A DNA stretch of 64,000 nucleotides from JBJXHN01 sp046233135 (GTDB lineage Bacteria; Pseudomonadota; Alphaproteobacteria; Rhodospirillales; Rhodospirillaceae), in NCBI GenBank assembly GCA_046233135.1, contig JBJXHN010000005.1, positions 1 through 64,000 on the forward strand. Reading direction: 5' to 3'. This document shows positions 9,113 to 17,736 of the stretch, one piece after another (the first letter of the stretch is position 1; each line of letters starts with the position of its first letter). A model generated the notes under the pieces. That model made no database searches and had not been told where the DNA came from. It saw nothing but the letters and a program-made list of their open reading frames with translations. Both the position numbers and the translations under genes were made by a program.

Positions 9113-9538
9113 ATGCTTGAAAATCTGGAATTGATCGGCACGGGCTTCGGCCTGGTGATGGCCGTCCTGGCCAGCCTGTGGGGGGCGACGGCCCTGATTG
9201 GCCGGGTGTTCGTCAGCCGCGCCGCCGCCGAGGCGGCCAGGGCTGCGAGCGCCGCTGCTGCCGTTGCCGCCCCTGCCGCTGCCCCGTCGGCCCCTGCGGC
9301 TGTCGGCGACGGCAGGATTCCGCCCCACCATCTGGTGGCCATCACTGCGGCGGTTCAGGCGGTGATGCAGCGGCCGGTGCGGGTGACCCACATCGCCGCC
9401 CCGCCCCATTCGATCCGCCAGTGGCCGCTGGAAGGCCGGATCGAGTCCTATTTCTCCCACCGTGTCCGCCAGTCCTGGGGGCCGACCCGGCCGACCAGCG
9501 GCGACCGTGCTTCCGATAGCCAACGAGGAAATCCATGA
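9113..9538 (+). CDS. mmdD: OadG/MmdD-like membrane anchor subunit of the decarboxylase pump
   Basis: A 141-residue protein with one N-terminal membrane segment (about residues 8-30, GTGFGLVMAVLASLWGATAL), an alanine/proline-rich linker, and a small C-terminal region with IPPHHLVAITAAVQAVM and a late SYFSHRVRQSW. This layout matches the delta/gamma subunits of sodium-pumping decarboxylases, which anchor and assemble the complex. It starts 13 bases after mmdA and its stop overlaps the next start (ATGA at 9535-9538). That implies translational coupling with the biotin carrier. Identity is drawn from architecture and position, as these subunits diverge strongly. Confidence 0.75.
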   Translation: MLENLELIGTGFGLVMAVLASLWGATALIGRVFVSRAAAEAARAASAAAAVAAPAAAPSAPAAVGDGRIPPHHLVAITAAVQAVMQRPVRVTHIAAPPHSIRQWPLEGRIESYFSHRVRQSWGPTRPTSGDRASDSQRGNP

Positions 9539-9942
9539 CCAGACACCTGCGGATCACCGTGGAAGGGGTTGCGTACGACGTGACCGTGGAAGAGCTGGAC
9601 GCCGGCGCTCCATCCGCCGCGCCCGTGGTCCCGGCGGCTCCGGTCGCGCCCGCCGCGCCGGCACCACGGCCGGCTGCTGCGCCGGCCCCGGCGCCTGCCG
9701 CACCGCCGCCGGCGGCGACCGGGGGCGGGGATGGTGCGGTGGTCAGTCCGCTGGCCGGTACGGTGGTCAGTGTGGACGTGGCCGTCGGGGCGACCGTAAC
9801 TGCGGGCCAGACTCTGGTCGTGCTGGAAGCCATGAAGATGAATACGCCGATCAGTGCTCCCAAGGCGGGGACTGTGGCGGCGATTTCCGTTACCGCCGGG
9901 GCGACCGTGGTGGAAGGTCAGGTTCTGCTGACCCTGTCCTAG
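9535..9942 (+). CDS. mmdC: Biotin carrier subunit of methylmalonyl-CoA decarboxylase
   Basis: A 135-residue biotin carrier protein. A short N-terminal strand region (TRHLRITVEGVAYDVTVEEL) is followed by a long Ala/Pro hinge (about 25-65), then a biotinyl domain with VVLEAMKMNTPI. The biotinylated lysine is near 101. The flexible hinge lets carboxybiotin swing between the transferase MmdA and the membrane decarboxylase MmdB. The start overlaps the mmdD stop by four bases. Size and hinge match the gamma subunit of the Propionigenium and Veillonella enzymes. Confidence 0.88.
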   Translation: MTRHLRITVEGVAYDVTVEELDAGAPSAAPVVPAAPVAPAAPAPRPAAAPAPAPAAPPPAATGGGDGAVVSPLAGTVVSVDVAVGATVTAGQTLVVLEAMKMNTPISAPKAGTVAAISVTAGATVVEGQVLLTLS

Positions 9943-10039
9943 GGATCAGGCTGGCGGCAGCGCCCATTCCGGGGCCTGCTGTCCGGCGTCCCTTCGCACC
10001 CGCCGTCGCTTTTCCCGACCCGCCAACCGGAGCCCGGGC

Positions 10040-11215
10040 ATGGATTCTGCAGCCGCCCCCGTTATCGCCGCCGCCGAGGCGCCTTCGCGCCTGGAACAGC
10101 TCTACAGTCTGACGGCCATTCCCCACGTGACCTGGGAAATGGCGGGGATGTGGATCGTTGTGACGGTGCTGTTCTATCTGGCGGTCTATCGCAAGTTCGA
10201 ACCGCTGCTGCTGATTCCCATCGCGTTCGGCGCGCTGCTCGCCAATTTGCCGACCGAAGGGCTGGTGAACGCCCCGGTGGGGGACCATGGCGGGGGATTG
10301 TACTACTACATCTCCAAGGGCGTGGACCTGGAGATCTTTCCGCCGCTGATCTTCCTGGGGGTCGGGGCTCTGACCGATTTCGGGCCGCTGATTGCCAATC
10401 CGCGGACCCTGCTGCTGGGGGCGGCGGCGCAGTTCGGGGTGTTCGCCACCTTTTTCGGCGCCATTCTTATCGGCTTTTCGCCGCAGGAAGCCGGGGCCAT
10501 CGGCATTATCGGCGGCGCGGACGGTCCGACGTCGATCTTCCTGGCCAACAAGCTGGCGCCCGAGTTGCTGGCTCCGATTGCGGTCGCGGCCTACAGCTAC
10601 ATGGCCCTGGTGCCGATGCTTCAGCCGCCGATCATGCGCGCCCTGACCACAGAAGACGAGCGGCGCATCCGCATGCGCTCCCTGCGGCCGGTATCGCGGC
10701 TGGAGAAACTGATCTTTGCCGCCATGGTTACGGTTGTGGTGATTCTTCTGGTGCCTGCGGCTTCGGCCCTGATCGGCATGCTGATGCTGGGGAACTTCCT
10801 GCGCGAAAGCTTGGTCACTGAACGCCTGACCAAGGCCGCCCAAAACGAGTTGATCAACGTGGTGACCATATTCCTGGGCACCAGCGTGGGCATCACCATG
10901 ACCGGCGAGCGGTTCCTGAACCTGGATACCCTGAAGATCCTGGGGCTGGGGGTGATCGCGTTTGGTATCGCCACGGCCAGCGGCGTGCTGATGGCCAAGG
11001 CGATGAATCTGTTCCTGAAGGAAAACAAGATCAACCCGCTGATCGGCAGCGCGGGCGTCAGCGCCGTTCCCATGGCTGCCCGGGTGTCCCAGGTGGAAGG
11101 GCAGCGGGCAGATCCTGCGAACTTCCTGCTGATGCACGCCATGGGGCCAAACGTGGCCGGGGTGATCGGTACAGCGGTGGTGGCTGGGTACTTCATTGCG
11201 TGGTTCGCGAGTTAA
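10040..11215 (+). CDS. mmdB: Sodium-pumping decarboxylase beta subunit
   Basis: A 391-residue polytopic membrane protein with about nine to eleven hydrophobic segments. It carries the hallmark GGADGPTSIFLANKLAPE, with the aspartate near residue 161, which in OadB/MmdB is essential for carboxybiotin decarboxylation and sodium transport. It also has the late conserved SAGVSAVPMAARVSQ segment. Decarboxylation of carboxybiotin here exports sodium. ATG 10040 gives an N-terminus of usual length. It sits 97 bases after mmdC and completes the A-D-C-B set, so the sodium pump appears intact. Confidence 0.9.
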   Translation: MDSAAAPVIAAAEAPSRLEQLYSLTAIPHVTWEMAGMWIVVTVLFYLAVYRKFEPLLLIPIAFGALLANLPTEGLVNAPVGDHGGGLYYYISKGVDLEIFPPLIFLGVGALTDFGPLIANPRTLLLGAAAQFGVFATFFGAILIGFSPQEAGAIGIIGGADGPTSIFLANKLAPELLAPIAVAAYSYMALVPMLQPPIMRALTTEDERRIRMRSLRPVSRLEKLIFAAMVTVVVILLVPAASALIGMLMLGNFLRESLVTERLTKAAQNELINVVTIFLGTSVGITMTGERFLNLDTLKILGLGVIAFGIATASGVLMAKAMNLFLKENKINPLIGSAGVSAVPMAARVSQVEGQRADPANFLLMHAMGPNVAGVIGTAVVAGYFIAWFAS

Positions 11216-11537
11216 AGCACGCAGGAGGTGTAAAACGACACCATTGAGAATCCCCCTTGTTGTTTCGAAGGCGAAGGACTAATGTATCTTTCTACGAAGA
11301 TCCGTCTTAGCCTCTTTCTTTAACCCTTGGTAACAATAAGGCTTTTTAGCCTAGAGGGTGGTCCGGCCCAAGAAGATGCGGCTGCGACGAGAAGGGCTGG
11401 AGAGGACCTTACCGGTACGACCGTGCTCTACCGGGCGCGCGTGGCGTGGTTCGGTCTAATGGTCGAGCTAGGCTCCAGAAAAGTATGGGGGCGATGGGGG
11501 AAAACCCCGTCAAGAGGGCTTTCAGAGGTGACATGAT
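11216..11537. other. Intergenic region with lower GC between mmdB and the HicB-like gene
   Basis: About 320 bases with no supported gene. The first half (11216-11350) is clearly less GC-rich than the genes before it and contains a small AGGCT/AGCCT hairpin with a TTTT loop near 11340-11354. No convincing terminator is seen. The base composition change continues into the next two genes. Confidence 0.4.
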
Positions 11538-11876
11538 ATGGGACAGGTGACACCGCTCGCTGGCTTCAAGCCACCTTCGATCGTTAATGTATTCTACACA
11601 AAAGCCTCGGGTGATTATCACCAATTCACATCTAGCGAGCTGCCGGGCCTTCTGATCTATCATAAGGATCTGAAGGTGGCCTTCAAAATGCTCGGTGATG
11701 CTATTACCCATATGGTGACAGCGCAGATTGGCCAGGAAGTCTGTTACGAGCTCGATACCGATTACGATGATTTCGAACGCAAGGTGAAAGAAGCGCTGCG
11801 GACGCGAAGCCCGGCGCCCAATCGGATTCTGGGAGCGCACCCCGTAAGCGCATGTGTTCTTTCCCACCACCACTGA
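11538..11876 (+). CDS. Small protein resembling a HicB/DUF1902-type antitoxin
   Basis: A 112-residue protein that I do not recognise firmly. Residues about 14-45 read VNVFYTKASGDYHQFTSSEL, then PGLL and a helix-forming segment. This resembles the partial RNase-H-like fold of HicB antitoxins, where a beta hairpin leads to a (D/E)LPG(L/C) motif. An acidic stretch ELDTDYDDFE follows. A weak ribosome site (AGAGGTGAC) precedes the ATG. Codon use and GC are lower than in neighbours, which suggests transfer. The HicA-like gene follows 21 bases downstream. A DNA-binding tail, common in HicB, is not visible. Confidence 0.45.
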   Translation: MGQVTPLAGFKPPSIVNVFYTKASGDYHQFTSSELPGLLIYHKDLKVAFKMLGDAITHMVTAQIGQEVCYELDTDYDDFERKVKEALRTRSPAPNRILGAHPVSACVLSHHH

Positions 11877-11897
11877 ATTTAGGCTGTAGCCAACTGA

Positions 11898-12272
11898 TTG
11901 GGTTGGGTGCATTATGCTCGGGAAGATGCAAGGGTTGCGCCTGATTTGCGCGCCCTTTTGCTAGATATAAGCATCAAATTCCATGTCGGATTCTGTGAAT
12001 TGGTTGTCGACAATTCTTATGATTCGTTGGTGCGCCTGCTACGGGCCATGAAGTGTGTTCGACTGAGTGAACACACGGCCTATTATGAGCTGTGGCGCAC
12101 TCCGAATGGTCTTACTTTTAATTTGATGCCGCCGCAAATAACGCACGCGGGCACCAAGTATTACGAAATCGAATACGTTGAAAAGCTTCTGCGGATGGTG
12201 AAGTCTCTGATCAAAGGGGACCCTCCGGATGAATCCGGGGGAACGCCCGTGGGCAGGGCGCATCGGTCTTGA
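11898..12272 (+). CDS. Small protein resembling a HicA-type mRNA interferase
   Basis: At most 124 residues from a TTG at 11898; a later TTG near 12000 would give a shorter, more HicA-like size. The segment SYDSLVRLLRAMKCVRLSEH followed by TAYYELWRTPNGLTF and a proline resembles the small double-stranded-RNA-binding-like fold of HicA: a helix, then a strand with the catalytic histidine, then another strand. The histidine of SEH would be the catalytic candidate. GC is low compared with the flanking genes. Order (antitoxin first, toxin second) is the reverse of classical hicAB but does occur. This is an inference from pattern, not a firm family match. Confidence 0.4.
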   Translation: MGWVHYAREDARVAPDLRALLLDISIKFHVGFCELVVDNSYDSLVRLLRAMKCVRLSEHTAYYELWRTPNGLTFNLMPPQITHAGTKYYEIEYVEKLLRMVKSLIKGDPPDESGGTPVGRAHRS

Positions 12273-12321
12273 TCGGATCCTTTTGATCCAAATCCCTCCA
12301 AACAATAACGGCCAAAGCCTC

Positions 12322-13524
12322 TTACTTCCCGCTCCCCGGCCGGTCCATTCCCAGCAGATTGAACAGCTTCGACAGATCGCCTTGGTCGGCGATCAGTTCG
12401 CGCAACAGCTCGTCCAGGGACATGGACCCCCAGGATACGGCCCGCTTTACCAGATAGGGGGTGGGGCTGTGCGGTTCGGCCTTCATCAGGTATTCCGCCG
12501 CCATCGACAGCATGCGATAGGCTTCGTCGCGCGAGCGTATGGCGCCTTGTACCTGGGGGGCCGGGGTGGAGTCGGTGGCGGCCATGGGCGAGCCTCCCGC
12601 GTCTGAAGAAGAGAGATCGGTTGCGGCGGCGTTGGCATCGGCGGTTTCAGCCTGGATATCCTCTGAAACCCCGCCCTTGTCGTGCCAGAAGCCGGTGACG
12701 AGGTCGGCGATGGATTGCAGGGTGCTGCGGAATTGCAGCAAACCGGGCGCTTCGCGGCCGCATTTGGTGTCCAGCACCGCTTCCAGCTCCTGCACCTCGG
12801 TCAGGCAGCAGCACAGCAGCGCGGACAGATCGCCCAGCCAGGGGGCCGGCGTCAGGGTCACCGTGGTCAGGATCTTTGCCCGGGTCGGCCGTCCCTCCCG
12901 TTCTGCCTGGGCGCGGGCCTGACGGTTTTTCTGGGCGAGGATTTCTAGCCGGTCGGCGTTTTCCCAATCATGCCAAGTGTAACGGTGGTGATCCCCCGTG
13001 TCCGGGTTGGTGATCGGTACCAGCCGCAGCACCGTGGTCACCCGCTCGTTCACCCAATAGAAGGGGGCGAGGCGGTAATCCAGGTCCCCGTCCTCGGTAA
13101 TCTGTGGATACATGTCGTCCCAGAAGGCTTCGACCAGCCCGCGCAGCACCTGCAACCCGGCCAGGGCGCCCTGGTAGCCGTGCTCGTGGATCAGCGCTTC
13201 CAGCAGCCAGACGGCGATCTGGGCGTCCTTGGCGCGGGTGGCAAGGGCGTCAAGGCACAGCCGCTCCACCTGCCGCCAGTTGGCGCGCTTCAGCTCGGTG
13301 ACCCACACGCCCTGGGGCAGGTTGGGGTCGTCGGCGCGGCGGGCTTCGCGGATGGCATCGTAGACCCCGGAATAGCGCAGGTCCTCGCCCACCGGCTGAT
13401 CGGCGGAGATGGGAGAGAGCAGAAGCGCCAGATCGACCAGCGGTCCGTCGCCTTCCGTCACGCCGGCCTGGGCGGCGGGGCGGGGGTTTTCTTGCGGGGT
13501 GGGAGCGGGAGAATCCTCGGCCAT
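12322..13524 (-). CDS. tssA: Type VI secretion protein TssA (ImpA family)
   Basis: A 400-residue protein with the ImpA N-terminal domain. The stretch LLSPISADQPVGEDLRYSG is followed by helices containing WRQVERLCLDAL, and then the conserved FWDDMYPQ motif near 142. TssA binds the baseplate and membrane complex and helps start tube and sheath assembly. The C-terminal third (PHSPTPYLVKRAVSWGSMSL) is the short form seen in ImpA proteins. It starts 11 bases after the tssM stop on the same strand, so it is the last gene of the tssJKLMA run. Confidence 0.88.
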   Translation of the reverse strand: MAEDSPAPTPQENPRPAAQAGVTEGDGPLVDLALLLSPISADQPVGEDLRYSGVYDAIREARRADDPNLPQGVWVTELKRANWRQVERLCLDALATRAKDAQIAVWLLEALIHEHGYQGALAGLQVLRGLVEAFWDDMYPQITEDGDLDYRLAPFYWVNERVTTVLRLVPITNPDTGDHHRYTWHDWENADRLEILAQKNRQARAQAEREGRPTRAKILTTVTLTPAPWLGDLSALLCCCLTEVQELEAVLDTKCGREAPGLLQFRSTLQSIADLVTGFWHDKGGVSEDIQAETADANAAATDLSSSDAGGSPMAATDSTPAPQVQGAIRSRDEAYRMLSMAAEYLMKAEPHSPTPYLVKRAVSWGSMSLDELLRELIADQGDLSKLFNLLGMDRPGSGK

Positions 13525-13535
13525 ACACTCGGGTC

Positions 13536-16500
13536 CTAGCGGCTGTTCTGAGCCTGGATTTGCGGGGCTTCGATGGAGAATTCGGGCACTTGCAGAACCT
13601 GCTGCACCGGTTTGGCCGGCGACATCACGGTCAGCTCCATGTAGACCCGGGCTTCCGGCCCCTTGTCGGTCAGCGGGACCGGTCCCTGGACCGGCGGGGC
13701 GTCGGGATTTTTGGCCACGGGCACGGTAAAGACCAGCGTTTTGGCGCCAGGGCCGCCCAGCACGGCGCCGGGAATCACGGCATCATGGGCGCGCAGGAAG
13801 GCGAACAGGCCCCAATTGCCGTCATAGCGGAACTCCGCCCGCTGGGGCTGGATCGACAGGGCCGCCGCCGCGCTTCCCGTCGCCGGGGCCGGCTGGGTCG
13901 GGGCGTTGCGTGCCCAGCGCAGGGTCAGGCTGATCGGGGCGCCGTAACTCCAGGTCACGTCCGTCTCCGTGCCCAGGCTCGAGATGGTCTGCCCGCCGGT
14001 GGACAAGGTCCATTCGATGATATGGTTGCCATAGGCCTCGTGCCCCCTGTCGGTGCGGAATTTGGCGATCAGGGTATAGGAGGGTGGGGCATCGGGCTTG
14101 TCGGCCGGCCGCCCGGCATCGAGGAAAGCGCGCACCGCGTCCAGCTGGTCAAGGAACTGGCGGACTGCCGTGCCGCCGCCGGGGAAGCCCGACAGGTTCA
14201 GCGGATCGGCCAGCCCCAGGTTCAGGGCGTCGTTGAACGAGGTCAGGAAGGCGCGCACCTGACTGTCCGTGGCCTCGTCCGCCGGACCTCGCGGTAGCGC
14301 GCCGGAGAACGGGAACAGCTTGCCGATACCGCCGGCAAAGCGCCCCACCAGAGACCCCACGCCGCCGGTTGTCGCGGCCACGTCATAGCCCCGGCAGCGG
14401 CGCTCCAGGGCCATGATCAGCTCGGTGCGCTTGCGTTCGAACCAGTCCAGGGAGTCCGAGGCCTGTCTCAGCCCGGCGACGGTGGCCGCGCAGGTGTCGG
14501 AGGTGACGGTGGACAGCGGCCCGGTAATCAGGGTGTTCAGGGCAGTGATCGAATTGACCGGCAGCTTGCGGGTATAGCGGTCCAGTTCGATCAGGACCCG
14601 CTGCCAGCGCGACACCACCGACAGATCGACCAGGGTCAGGTCGATGGCCCGGTTCATCAGGAATTCCACGGCGGGCTGGGCATAATTGTTGGCCAGCCAG
14701 GCTACCCGTTCCCGGTGGACCCCCAGCGCCTGAGCCAGCTCCAGGCGGTCGGTGACCCCCATCAGCTGATAGGCGGGGGGCTGGGTGCCATCCCACCAGC
14801 CGAAGCCCTGGGGATCGCCACCATAGAGTGCGGAGTTCTCCAGAAGGGTATCCGTGCGCCGCAGAATGCTTTCCGCCTGACCGACCACAAGGCTGGTCAG
14901 AGCCGAAGCCTCGCGGGAGGCGTTCAGGGTGGTGAAGGCATCCAGCAGGGATCTCAGGTGCGGGCTGGCCTTGGCGAGGTTGTCCGCCTCGGCAGCCACT
15001 TCGCCTTCCAGGGCGGTGGTGGTGGTCCAGCTGCCCTGGGGTGTGATCGCCATGGCCTCGGTGATTTCAGAGACCATGTTGCTGATCAGCCGGGTGCGGG
15101 CGGCGTCGCGCACCGGTTCATCCACGTCGCGGATGCCCAGACGCTCCCGCTGCATGGATTCGTTGGTCTGGTAGGTAGTCCAGTCATTGTACAGATCCAG
15201 CGCGTCCTGCAACTGACTGGCTTTCCAGGTCACCCGGTGGTCGCCGGGCAGATAGGCCGGCAGGGTGCGGGGGCCGCCGCTGCGGCCGGCGACGAAGGCC
15301 CGGGCCAGCAGGTCGTTCAGCCGCGCCTCCAGGGCGCGCATGGGATCGGTCAGCCGCAGCCGCTGTTCCTGTTCATCCACCGCCAGCACCGGCCCCAGCC
15401 GGGGGACCTGACGGCCGAGCATATCGTCCTGGAAGTTTTGCAGGCCCTCTTCCATCGATGCCCGCAGGTCGTCGGCCACCGTCGGCCCCAGGAATGGCGA
15501 AGCGGCAATCTGGTCGAGAAGGCCGCTGAAGGCGTTCTGGAACAGGGTGACCGGCTGTCCGGCCCAGGCGTATTGCGGCGAGGTCACCATCGCCCGCAAG
15601 CTGGCGATGGCGTCGGCCAGGGCGGTCAGGGTCGCGATATCCACCTGCTCCAGCCGGGTGGGGTCGACCATCTCGCTCAGGGTTTTCTGAATGAAGCCGA
15701 CCTTCTGGGACAGGGTTCCCTGTTGGAACAGCTGGATCTTCAGGTCGTCGGTCAGGGTGCGCACCTGACGGGCCATCCCCGGGGCGAAAGGGGTGGTGGC
15801 AAAGGGTTGGATATCGATGTGGTTCAGAGCGGCATCGTAGATGGCTGACTCGGTAAAGAACTCCTGGGGCAGGCTGTAGTTGTAGAGGTACAGCACCAGG
15901 GACCCGATGATCTGCGGATCCCCCTTTTCGGGCAAGCTGTTATACAGAACCACATGCTGATCCAGGGTGTTCACGCGGCCCACATAGGCCCGCAGATCCT
16001 GAAAGGCGGGCAGTTCCGACGGCGCCGCATCAACCACGGGCATGACATTGCCGGCCTGACCTGGAAGGCGGGGCATGGCGGCGATGGCATTGGCCCGTTC
16101 CTTCATCTTCAGCACCAACCCCTTGACCACGATGTCCTTGAAGGTGACGCGGATGCTGCTGATCACCCGGTCCCGAAGCCAGCCGTGCCAGGATATGGGG
16201 ATCGCGGCATAGACCAGGGTGTCGTCCTGCAACAGGCTCATATGGCCCAGCAGGTCGGTGGACCATCGCTGGAAGGTGGGCGTGTCGGGCAGCTGGTTGG
16301 CGCTGAGGATGCGCTGTTTTTCGGCCAGATTGGCGGTGGTTTCCTTGGCGATGCCACGCACCAGGGCGGCATCGGCGTTCAGGCGGGGGACGGTCAGGCC
16401 CAGGCTGATGAACAGGATCAGGCTCATTGCCACCACGCCGATCTGCATGGCTCGAACCCGCCGGTTGGTGGTCCGCAGGATGCGTCCGACGGGCTGGGAC

Positions 16501-17729
16501 AAGCCGGATTCGGGAAAGATCTTCTTCAGGAACAGGTCGTGGACAAAGGCCAGACGAGTGGGGCCGGCGGCCACATCATCACGGCTCATCGGACGGTAGG
16601 CGCTGTCGTCCACCAGATCGGGGATCCCGGTCAGGTACAGACCGCGCACGATCACAGGGTCCTGATAGGTGCTGGATTTGAACACGTCGGCCAGCGCCTC
16701 GCCCAGGATCGGGGTCAGGCGCTGGAGTTCACCGGCGAATAGAAAGGCGCGGTCGTCCAGGGATTCCGGCGACCGGCTGGCCATCAGTTCCATAACCGCC
16801 CGGTCGCTGGCCGCGCTGATGGCGCCCATGGCGTCGTCCACCCAGCGCTTCTGGAAGGCGGTGTCGGTGGTGAAAGGCGAAGACCAGCCCAGCATCTGCC
16901 GCCGCTGGTCCGAGGAGATTCCTCCGGCCAGGGCGCCGAAGCCGGGAATGGCGTCGGCCTTGGTGATGACCACCGAAACCGTGGGGCGCATGCCGATCCG
17001 CCGCTGCACTTCCGTCAGCCGTTCCCGCAGCGACGCGGTCAGGCGCAGCAGGCCGGTGGTGCCCTGGGTCTTGGCATCCATCAGCCGGTCGGCGGGCAAC
17101 GTCAGCACCACCCCGTCCAGCGGGCGTTTCGGCCGGTGGCGTTCCAGCTGCGTGGCAAAGTCCTTCCACAGCCGGTCGTCGCCCCGTCCTCCATCCGGGC
17201 CGGCGATGGCCTGACCGTTCAGGTCCATCAGGATCCCCTGATCGAAGAACCAGAAGCGGCAGTCGTCACCTTCGTGGGTGACCAGCGGCTCTTCTCCGCC
17301 CCCGGCGGTTTCGCTCAGCGCCCGCGCCAGGGTGGTCTTGCCGGCGCCGGCGGGGCCGAGGGTCAGGTACAGCGGCGTGCGATAGACGTAGTCCCGGCGG
17401 TCACCGATCATGCCGCGCAGGGTGCGGCGGGCGGCGGCGAACTGGCGGCCCAGGGCGGTGCGGGCGCGGCCGAGGGGGTTGAAGCTGGCCCCTTCCACCG
17501 GCCGGGCGGCCTTGGTGCGCTGGCGGGGTCTGGCGGCGCGCCAGATGACCACGGCGATGGCCGCCAGCAACAGGACCAGCAGGGCGGCCAGCACCCAGAC
17601 CAGCCAGCCGGGCACCGGGGCGGCCCCGGTCAGGAGGGCGTCGGCGTCTCCCACCACCGTCTGCCCCTGCGCCTGCACGGACTGCAAGGTTCCCTGAACG
17701 ACGGAAGCCGGGCTGGAGGGGGCGGCCAT
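13536..17729 (-). CDS. tssM: Type VI secretion inner-membrane protein TssM (IcmF)
   Basis: A protein of about 1397 residues, the usual size for TssM. A membrane segment near 40-65 is followed by a cytoplasmic NTPase-like domain with an intact Walker A, GPAGAGKTT, near 125. A further membrane segment lies near 425-445 (MSLILFISLGLTVPRLNA), and the rest is a long periplasmic helical region ending in the beta-rich domain that meets TssJ. The ATG at 17729 is chosen because it follows the tssL stop by seven bases and gives a sensible N-terminus. A longer reading would overlap tssL. Forms the membrane complex with TssL and TssJ. Confidence 0.93.
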   Translation of the reverse strand: MAAPSSPASVVQGTLQSVQAQGQTVVGDADALLTGAAPVPGWLVWVLAALLVLLLAAIAVVIWRAARPRQRTKAARPVEGASFNPLGRARTALGRQFAAARRTLRGMIGDRRDYVYRTPLYLTLGPAGAGKTTLARALSETAGGGEEPLVTHEGDDCRFWFFDQGILMDLNGQAIAGPDGGRGDDRLWKDFATQLERHRPKRPLDGVVLTLPADRLMDAKTQGTTGLLRLTASLRERLTEVQRRIGMRPTVSVVITKADAIPGFGALAGGISSDQRRQMLGWSSPFTTDTAFQKRWVDDAMGAISAASDRAVMELMASRSPESLDDRAFLFAGELQRLTPILGEALADVFKSSTYQDPVIVRGLYLTGIPDLVDDSAYRPMSRDDVAAGPTRLAFVHDLFLKKIFPESGLSQPVGRILRTTNRRVRAMQIGVVAMSLILFISLGLTVPRLNADAALVRGIAKETTANLAEKQRILSANQLPDTPTFQRWSTDLLGHMSLLQDDTLVYAAIPISWHGWLRDRVISSIRVTFKDIVVKGLVLKMKERANAIAAMPRLPGQAGNVMPVVDAAPSELPAFQDLRAYVGRVNTLDQHVVLYNSLPEKGDPQIIGSLVLYLYNYSLPQEFFTESAIYDAALNHIDIQPFATTPFAPGMARQVRTLTDDLKIQLFQQGTLSQKVGFIQKTLSEMVDPTRLEQVDIATLTALADAIASLRAMVTSPQYAWAGQPVTLFQNAFSGLLDQIAASPFLGPTVADDLRASMEEGLQNFQDDMLGRQVPRLGPVLAVDEQEQRLRLTDPMRALEARLNDLLARAFVAGRSGGPRTLPAYLPGDHRVTWKASQLQDALDLYNDWTTYQTNESMQRERLGIRDVDEPVRDAARTRLISNMVSEITEAMAITPQGSWTTTTALEGEVAAEADNLAKASPHLRSLLDAFTTLNASREASALTSLVVGQAESILRRTDTLLENSALYGGDPQGFGWWDGTQPPAYQLMGVTDRLELAQALGVHRERVAWLANNYAQPAVEFLMNRAIDLTLVDLSVVSRWQRVLIELDRYTRKLPVNSITALNTLITGPLSTVTSDTCAATVAGLRQASDSLDWFERKRTELIMALERRCRGYDVAATTGGVGSLVGRFAGGIGKLFPFSGALPRGPADEATDSQVRAFLTSFNDALNLGLADPLNLSGFPGGGTAVRQFLDQLDAVRAFLDAGRPADKPDAPPSYTLIAKFRTDRGHEAYGNHIIEWTLSTGGQTISSLGTETDVTWSYGAPISLTLRWARNAPTQPAPATGSAAAALSIQPQRAEFRYDGNWGLFAFLRAHDAVIPGAVLGGPGAKTLVFTVPVAKNPDAPPVQGPVPLTDKGPEARVYMELTVMSPAKPVQQVLQVPEFSIEAPQIQAQNSR

Positions 17730-17736
17730 GGCGTGG

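Noticed and set aside
2285..9523. Minus-strand open frame of 2412 codons across pccA, the chemoreceptor and mmdA
   Set aside because: It is antisense to several well-supported genes and has a His/Gly/Arg-rich translation with no domain. High GC removes stop codons from the opposite strand.
7547..11215. Oxaloacetate decarboxylase sodium pump
   Set aside because: The alpha subunit is of the acyl-CoA carboxyltransferase type, not the pyruvate-carboxylase-like OadA type, so methylmalonyl-CoA is the better substrate call.
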